DNA from: an uncultured bacterium
GTDB lineage: Bacteria > Chloroflexota > Anaerolineae > J036 > Brachytrichaceae
Reading direction: 5' to 3'
Length of the DNA: 45,060 bases
NCBI GenBank assembly: GCA_903921365.1
Contig: CAIXPS010000392.1
Span: 1-45,060, forward strand
Shown here piece after piece: positions 40,084 through 45,060 of the stretch. The position numbers and the translations under genes are program-made. Under the pieces are notes generated by a model. The model had not been told where the DNA came from. It saw only the letters and a list, made by a program, of their open reading frames with translations, and made no database searches. Position 1 is the stretch's first letter. Every line of letters begins with the position of its first letter.

Positions 40084-40929
40084 TCAGTTCCGCCGGCGCT
40101 GCAACAGCAGCGACAGCGCGATGACGCTGACCGAGAACAACAGTAGAACCGCCGAGATGGCGTTGATCTCTGGTGTGACGCCCTGCTTCAACTGCGACCA
40201 GATGTAGATCGGAAGCGTGTTCCAGCCTTTGCCGGTGACGAAGAACGAGATGATGAAATCGTCGATGGACAGCGTAAACGCCAGCAGGGCGCCGCTGACA
40301 ATCCCCGGCATGAGCAGCGGGAGCGTGATCAGCCAGAACGTTTTGGCTTCGTCGGCGCCGAGGTCCTGCGCAGCTTCCTCGATCGAACGGTCGAAGTCGG
40401 CCAGGCGGGCGCGCACCGTGAGATAGACAAACGGCATGGAGAAGGCGATGTGCGACACCACCAGTGTGAGTAGACCGCGCTCGATGCCGCCGGCTGCGAA
40501 GAACAGCAGCAGCGATACGCCCGACACGATCTCCGGGATGATCACCGGCATGTACAGCAGTCCATCCCAGACCGCTTTGGCGCGAAAGTGCTCGCGCTCC
40601 ATCGCCAGCGCCGTGAGCGTGCCGATGACCACGGAACCGGCTGTGGATACGATCCCGATAATCAGACTGCGCCCTGCGGCGGTCAACAGGGCTTCATTGC
40701 CCAACAGGCGCTGGTACCACGACAGCGTAAAGCCCTGCCACACCGCCCCGGTGCGCGCGCTGTTAAACGAGAAGAGAATCAACACGATGATCGGCACGTA
40801 CAGGAACGCAAACGTAAACAGCGTGACGGCGATCAACGACAGTTGACCGAGCCTGAGGTTGGGGCGTTCCGGGGCGGGCGGCGCATACTCTGCGCGGTCG
40901 CCCATGACGACGATGGTTGAGTTCGTCAT
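40084..40929 (-). CDS. potC: Polyamine ABC transporter permease PotC
   Basis: This 281-residue inner-membrane permease has about six helices and the EAA-type cytoplasmic loop (SIEEAAQDLGADEAKTFWLI, then TLPLLMPGIVSGAL), which contacts the ATPase. The PotC family signs are LYVPIIVLILFSFNSARTG near the N-terminus and LSIDDFIISFFVTG later. The gene starts two bases after the potB stop codon, so the two are coupled. Confidence 0.92.
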   Translation of the reverse strand: MTNSTIVVMGDRAEYAPPAPERPNLRLGQLSLIAVTLFTFAFLYVPIIVLILFSFNSARTGAVWQGFTLSWYQRLLGNEALLTAAGRSLIIGIVSTAGSVVIGTLTALAMEREHFRAKAVWDGLLYMPVIIPEIVSGVSLLLFFAAGGIERGLLTLVVSHIAFSMPFVYLTVRARLADFDRSIEEAAQDLGADEAKTFWLITLPLLMPGIVSGALLAFTLSIDDFIISFFVTGKGWNTLPIYIWSQLKQGVTPEINAISAVLLLFSVSVIALSLLLQRRRN

Positions 40930-40931
40930 TG

Positions 40932-41795
40932 TTAAAGAGCCATGCGCTCCCCACGCCCGACGCGGAAATAGACCAGCGCCGCAATGGTCACCACGACCAT
41001 TAGCAACAGCGAGATGGCGGAACCAAACGGCCAGTTGCTGGCGACGCCAAACTGCGACGCGATGACGCGCCCGATCATGTTGATCTTTCCGCCGCCCATT
41101 AGTTCGACCGTGATATACGAACCAACCGACGGCACAAACACAAGGATGGAGCCGGCCAGCACGCCGGGCATGGTCATCGGCAGCATCACGCGCAGGAAGG
41201 CGCGCCGCATATCCGCGCCCAGATCCTGCGCGGCTTCAAACATCGCCCAGTCGAACTTCTCAAGCGACGCATACAACGGCAGGATCATGAACGGCAACTC
41301 GCCATACACCAGCCCGATCAGCACCGCGACCGGCGTCGACAACATGCTGATGGGTTCCTGGATCACTCCCAGCCCCTGCAGCAGCGTGTTGATCGGCCCG
41401 TTGGCGCGCATCAGAAACTGCAAGGCATAAGTGCGCACCAGGAAGTTGGTCCAGAACGGGATCATCACCAGAAAGATCAGGATGTTGCGCCAGCGCTTGG
41501 GAGAACGCGCGATATATAGCGCCACAGGAAAGCTGATCAGCAGCGTGACCACCGTCGTCAGCAGCGATATCCAGAGCGAGAAAAGGAACAGGTTGAGATA
41601 GAGGCTGTCAAAGGCTTGCTGATAGTTGTCGAGTGAAAATGGCGGGACCGGGCTGCCCAGTTCGTCGCGCGCCATGAAGCTGATGACGAAGATCACCAGC
41701 AGCGGCAGCGCAAAAAACACGACCAGCCAGAACGCGCCTGGGAACATTAACCCGAATATCTGCAGGCGTTTGCGTTCTCGAATGGCATTCATCAT
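40932..41795 (-). CDS. potB: Polyamine ABC transporter permease PotB
   Basis: This 287-residue permease has an N-terminal helix (LMFPGAFWLVVFFALPLLVI), PotB-like SLDNYQQAFDSLYLN and a cytoplasmic EAA loop (FEAAQDLGADMRRAFLRVML, then PMTMPGVLAGS). It forms the membrane channel with PotC. Its ATG at 41795 lies 23 bases after the potA stop. Confidence 0.92.
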   Translation of the reverse strand: MMNAIRERKRLQIFGLMFPGAFWLVVFFALPLLVIFVISFMARDELGSPVPPFSLDNYQQAFDSLYLNLFLFSLWISLLTTVVTLLISFPVALYIARSPKRWRNILIFLVMIPFWTNFLVRTYALQFLMRANGPINTLLQGLGVIQEPISMLSTPVAVLIGLVYGELPFMILPLYASLEKFDWAMFEAAQDLGADMRRAFLRVMLPMTMPGVLAGSILVFVPSVGSYITVELMGGGKINMIGRVIASQFGVASNWPFGSAISLLLMVVVTIAALVYFRVGRGERMAL

Positions 41796-41818
41796 GGTTT
41801 ATTCACATCCGGCAGGCA

Positions 41819-42970
41819 TCAACCAGCCAACACGAGCGCATTCTCAGGCTTGAAGGTCAGCCACGCGTTTTCACCCGGTTTGAAGAAGTAATCGTCGGGG
41901 TTGAGCGTGCTCGAACTGTTTTGTTCCCACACGTCAATTCGTTGCGCGCCCAGATTGATGATCACGCGCGTATCCGAGCCGACGTAGGCGATGGAGAAGA
42001 CAGTCACCTGATAGGTATTCGCGGCAGTGCTGGAAGCGTTTTCCAGCAACTGCATCTTCTCTGGCCGCACCGACAGCGTGGCGTGTGCGCCGGCGCGCAC
42101 GCCCTCGCTGACGCGCCCGACAAACGTCTGGCCGGACGGCAACTCCAGCGTGGCGAAATCGCCGCGCACTTCGATCACCTTGCCGTCGAGGAAGTTTGTC
42201 TCGCCGATGAAGTCGGCGACGAAGCGGCAGTTGGGGCGCTCGTATATTTCGAGCGGCGAGCCAATCTGCAACGCTTTGCCGCGCGACATGATCGCGATGC
42301 GGTCGCTCATCGTCAACGCCTCTTCCTGGTCGTGCGTCACATAGATGAACGTGATGCCGACCTGGTGTTGTAGCGTTTTAAGCTCGATCTGCATCTCCTT
42401 GCGGAGCTTCAGGTCGAGTGCGCCGAGCGGCTCATCGAGCAGCAACACCTTGGGGCGGTTGACCAGGGCGCGCGCTAATGCCACGCGTTGCTGTTGCCCG
42501 CCGGACATCTGCTTGGGGTAGCGCCCGGCCAGTTGCGGCAGGCGCACGAGTTCGAGCGCCTCCTGTGTGCGCCGTTTGGTCTCGTCCTTGTTGATGCCCT
42601 TCATCTGCAAGCCGAACGCCACGTTCTGCTCGACTGTCATATGCGGGAAGAGCGCGTACGACTGGAATACCGTATTCACGTCGCGACGAAACGGGGGCGT
42701 CGCACCCATCAGCTTGTTGTCGATGGCGATCACACCACTGGTGGGTCGCTCGAAGCCTGCGATCATGCGCAGGGAAGTGGTTTTGCCACAGCCCGAAGGG
42801 CCAAGCAGGGAAAAGAACTCATTGTGGCGAATGAACATCGTCACATGATCAACTGCCGCCACTTCACCATATAGTTTGACAACGTCGCGTAATTCGACCG
42901 CGAAGTCGTTAGCCAATGCAGAGTCCTCCACATCAGGTTTAGCATGCAGCGGCGTGGAAGCGCCGTCCAT
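41819..42970 (-). CDS. potA: Polyamine ABC transporter ATPase PotA
   Basis: This 383-residue ATP-binding subunit has Walker A LLGPSGCGKTTSLRM, Q-loop VFQSYALFPHMTVEQNVAFG, signature MSGGQQQRVALARAL, Walker B KVLLLDEPLGALD and the H-loop YVTHDQEEAL. A C-terminal TOBE-type regulatory domain ends with the YFFKPGENAWLTF segment. It powers PotB/PotC. The start is ATG 42970, giving the PotA length usual for the family; an open frame continues to 43144 through the intergenic region. A GCACGG-GTTG-CCGTGC hairpin (42975-42990) sits five bases upstream of this ATG. Confidence 0.92.
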   Translation of the reverse strand: MDGASTPLHAKPDVEDSALANDFAVELRDVVKLYGEVAAVDHVTMFIRHNEFFSLLGPSGCGKTTSLRMIAGFERPTSGVIAIDNKLMGATPPFRRDVNTVFQSYALFPHMTVEQNVAFGLQMKGINKDETKRRTQEALELVRLPQLAGRYPKQMSGGQQQRVALARALVNRPKVLLLDEPLGALDLKLRKEMQIELKTLQHQVGITFIYVTHDQEEALTMSDRIAIMSRGKALQIGSPLEIYERPNCRFVADFIGETNFLDGKVIEVRGDFATLELPSGQTFVGRVSEGVRAGAHATLSVRPEKMQLLENASSTAANTYQVTVFSIAYVGSDTRVIINLGAQRIDVWEQNSSSTLNPDDYFFKPGENAWLTFKPENALVLAG

Positions 42971-42974
42971 GCCT

Positions 42975-42990
42975 GCACGGGTTGCCGTGC
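42975..42990. promoter_or_regulatory. Stem-loop just before the potA start
   Basis: A perfect 6-base stem with tetraloop GTTG (read on the plus strand) ends four bases before the potA start codon, where a ribosome site would be. It may modulate translation initiation of the transporter operon. Confidence 0.45.
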
Positions 42991-43091
42991 CAACTTCGCA
43001 GCCCCGCAAATCACACTTAAAGCACCGTAAAGGCCTTATCGAGGTCAACGGCGGCTTCAGCCCGGAATCTATGGGGACAGCGTTGGGCAGA

Positions 43092-43097
43092 TTATAG
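43092..43097 (-). promoter_or_regulatory. Candidate -10 for the pot operon
   Basis: A TATAAT hexamer on the minus strand lies about 120 bases upstream of the potA start, in the gap between sulP and potA. No -35 stands out at the right spacing. Confidence 0.4.
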
Positions 43098-43118
43098 CCG
43101 TAATAGCCCGTTTGTGGG

Positions 43119-44780
43119 TTAAATTGGCTTAACAATCTGAGCACTTAAACGCTGATTGGCTTCGAGGATGGCCTGGTCGGCGCTCCAGAAGAAGTTGCTT
43201 TCGCCAATTTCCTCGCTCAACCGCGAGCGGTCGAGGATGCGCCTGACGGCGGGTTGAATGCCGCAAAGCATCAACTCGCCTCGGCAACTGGTCATCTTGT
43301 CGTGCAGTTCCTCGATCAGTTCCAGACCGCTGACATCTATCAGCGATACGCCGCGCATCGACAGGATCAACACACGCTCGCAATCAACATCGGCAAATGC
43401 TTTGCGGAACGCCGATGTGGCGCCGAAGAACATCGGGCCGCTGATGTAAGCCACGCTGATCGAGGGATGGACGTCGTCGATCTCGTGCCCGCGCATCTGC
43501 ATCGTCTTCAAATCGACATCCTTGCGCGTGACCTCGATATCGCTGGCGTTGTACACAAAGAACAACGCGCTCATGCCGACGCCGATGATAATCGCCTGAG
43601 TCAGGTCGAGCGACGCTGTGGCGATCATGGTGATTGCGAAGGTGATCAACACGCTGCGGAAGCGATGGCGGATCATCCAGCGAATCTCTTCCCACTCGTT
43701 CATGCGGATGGCGGTGACCATAAGCACGCCGGCAAGCGCGGCCAGCGGGACGCGCCCGATGACTGGCGCGAGCAACAACGCGACGGCGAGCAGCGCAACC
43801 GAATGGATGATGCTGGTCAGGCGCGTCACGCCACCGCTGGCGATGCCTACGCTGGAGCGCGCAATCGCCGCAGTGGCCGGCACGCCGCCGAAGAACGGGA
43901 TGATGATGTTGCCGATACCCTGTGCGATTAACTCCTGATCGCCGTCCATCTTGCGGTTGGTGATCTTGGCGCAGACTGCCCCGCATAGAAGCGACTCGAT
44001 CGCGCCAAGCGCCGCAACGCTGGCGGCAGGGATGATCAACTGCGACGCCATGCCGAGCATGTCGGGGCTGAGCGCCAGCCGTTTATCCAGCAGCAGAGAA
44101 CTCGGCACTGCGCCGATCGAGGGCGTGTTAAAGCCGAAGGCCAGCGAGACGACGGTTGCGAGCACGATGCCGATGAGCGATCCGGGGACGCGCTTGCTGA
44201 TTGACTTGGGCAGGCCGAACATCGTCGCAATGACGATGCCGGCGGTCACGATAGTCTGCCAGTTTGGCACAAAGCCGCCGCGCGCATACCCGATCAATTT
44301 CAGCGTAGCGCTGTCGGCGCCGGCGGTTTTGACGCCGAGGAAGTTGTCGATCTGCCCGACGAAAATGATGATGGCGATGCCGCTGGTGAAGCCGGTGATG
44401 ACCGGGCGCGGTATCAACAGGACGGTGCGGCCAAGCTTGAAGATGCCGACCAGCAGGATCATGATGCCAGCGAGCAGTCCGGTGATCCACATCCCGGTCA
44501 GGCCATGGTCGCGCGCGATCACGAGCAATACCGCCGACATTGCGCCGGTCGGACCGCTTATCAGATAGGGGCCGCCGGAAAGCGCGCCGATGACGAATCC
44601 TGCGATGATAGCCGTCACAAGGCCGGCGGCTGGGTCTGCGCCCGAGGCGATGCCGAAGGCGAGCGCGAGCGGCAGAGCCACCGCCGCGACGGTCAGGCCG
44701 GCGAGCAGGTCTTTTTGGAACGCAGAGGGGTTATAGTTGCGGAATTCGTCGCGCAAGAGTTTGATCAGGGCAATATTCAT
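43119..44780 (-). CDS. SulP family anion transporter with STAS domain
   Basis: This 553-residue protein has a SulP membrane domain of about 10-12 helices and a C-terminal STAS domain (about residues 440-540, VLILSMRGVSLIDVSGLELI and following). GLTVAAVALPLALAFGIASG and ISGPTGAMSAVLLVIARDHG are conserved in the family. Members move sulfate, bicarbonate or other anions with H+ or Na+. The ion is not readable. The start is ATG 44780. The minus-strand gene is followed by the pot operon 150 bases on. Confidence 0.92.
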   Translation of the reverse strand: MNIALIKLLRDEFRNYNPSAFQKDLLAGLTVAAVALPLALAFGIASGADPAAGLVTAIIAGFVIGALSGGPYLISGPTGAMSAVLLVIARDHGLTGMWITGLLAGIMILLVGIFKLGRTVLLIPRPVITGFTSGIAIIIFVGQIDNFLGVKTAGADSATLKLIGYARGGFVPNWQTIVTAGIVIATMFGLPKSISKRVPGSLIGIVLATVVSLAFGFNTPSIGAVPSSLLLDKRLALSPDMLGMASQLIIPAASVAALGAIESLLCGAVCAKITNRKMDGDQELIAQGIGNIIIPFFGGVPATAAIARSSVGIASGGVTRLTSIIHSVALLAVALLLAPVIGRVPLAALAGVLMVTAIRMNEWEEIRWMIRHRFRSVLITFAITMIATASLDLTQAIIIGVGMSALFFVYNASDIEVTRKDVDLKTMQMRGHEIDDVHPSISVAYISGPMFFGATSAFRKAFADVDCERVLILSMRGVSLIDVSGLELIEELHDKMTSCRGELMLCGIQPAVRRILDRSRLSEEIGESNFFWSADQAILEANQRLSAQIVKPI

Positions 44781-44861
44781 GACTTATCGATTTTGCAGTG
44801 GACATTACGTATTAGCATCACGTTGGCTTAAGACGGCTTATTCTACACGCGGGAGTGGATC

Positions 44862-45060
44862 GTGCAATTAGCAATCTCATCGCGCTCGTTTCAAAACGCA
44901 TTGGCGCGGCGACGGATGGCGTTGGAGGACGTTCCGGCAGCGGCGCAGGAACGGGGATACAGGGCCATCGAGATCGACGACATGCATCTGCATGCGCAGT
45001 CGATCGTGTTGCAAAGCGCTGGCGCGCTGTTCATGCGGCGCTATTTCGGAAAGGGCATCC
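44862..45060 (+). CDS. Sugar phosphate isomerase/epimerase-like, 3' truncated
   Basis: The window ends inside this gene. The first 66 residues (QLAISSRSFQNALARRRMAL, then AAAQERGYRAIEIDDMHLHA) fit the first strands and helices of a xylose isomerase-like TIM barrel. The start is GTG 44862, preceded by GGGAG at 44851-44855 with six bases between. It is divergent from sulP. Too little is present to name an activity. Confidence 0.65.
   Translation, partial: MQLAISSRSFQNALARRRMALEDVPAAAQERGYRAIEIDDMHLHAQSIVLQSAGALFMRRYFGKGI

Noticed and set aside
42971-43144. N-terminal extension of potA
   Set aside because: The extra 58 residues are unlike PotA, and the ATG 42970 gives the normal length.
1-45060. 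tRNA or rRNA genes
   Set aside because: No cloverleaf with a CCA-adjacent acceptor stem or rRNA-like conserved stretch was seen in the gaps. A covariance-model search would be decisive.

Overview
The window is a gene-dense, GC-rich bacterial chromosome segment with about 46 protein genes. I saw no tRNA, rRNA or CRISPR array. The gene set suggests a free-living heterotroph of the Chloroflexota (Anaerolineae-like). It includes a Ctc-type L25, a YaaQ/DarA c-di-AMP receptor, a SigA-type sigma factor, SufS/SufU, Ser/Thr kinase signalling, many sugar-acid enzymes and copies of dispersed short repeats. That placement is an inference from gene content and repeats, not from a marker phylogeny.

Layout. 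1-3160: the end of a beta-galactosidase-trimerisation-type protein, a creatininase-family amidohydrolase, a TauE/SafE permease and an inverted-repeat element. 3161-6119: a DUF4091 protein and a condensation-domain (PapA-like) acyltransferase. 6375-7911: two toxin-antitoxin type modules (antitoxin/PIN and HEPN/MNT) that converge on a hairpin. 7937-14363: homospermidine synthase, YwbE, an aminotransferase, a methyltransferase, MurJ and a cystathionine gamma-synthase/lyase-type enzyme. 14468-17027: a molybdopterin operon (hypothetical, moaA, moaC and a moaD-moaE fusion). 17024-22902, minus strand: rplY, lipoprotein, sufS, sufU, phosphoesterase, tlyA and a glycosyltransferase. 23167-25415, minus strand: a CPBP protease, pheA and the c-di-AMP receptor. 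25511-28305: a Ser/Thr kinase and a LacI regulator. 28359-33870: a glycerol-3-phosphate dehydrogenase-like oxidoreductase, an aldo/keto reductase and uvrA. 33871-34526: a decayed stretch. 34527-36356: an ACT regulator and sigA. 36553-45060: an enolase-superfamily dehydratase, a mannonate-dehydratase-like protein, a potABCD polyamine importer, a SulP transporter and the start of a sugar-isomerase-like gene.

The most unusual signal is a family of short-period repeats: AATCTCC heptanucleotides, TATGAAR heptanucleotides and purine-only GGAGA or GGAGC units. They sit in gaps and also inside or at the edges of coding sequences. Two long in-frame insertions lie in uvrA. One copy supplies the start codon and first residues of the glycerol-3-phosphate dehydrogenase-like protein. 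Others form the C-termini of the first gene and of a methyltransferase. A pure AATCTCC array has no stop codon in any of the six frames, which offers a simple reason why genes tolerate it.

Functionally the window combines sugar-acid and glycoside breakdown, polyamine synthesis and import, molybdenum cofactor and Fe-S cluster assembly, and core housekeeping. Several genes lack a Shine-Dalgarno sequence but have a -10-like hexamer 6-9 bases before the start codon, which suggests leaderless mRNAs.
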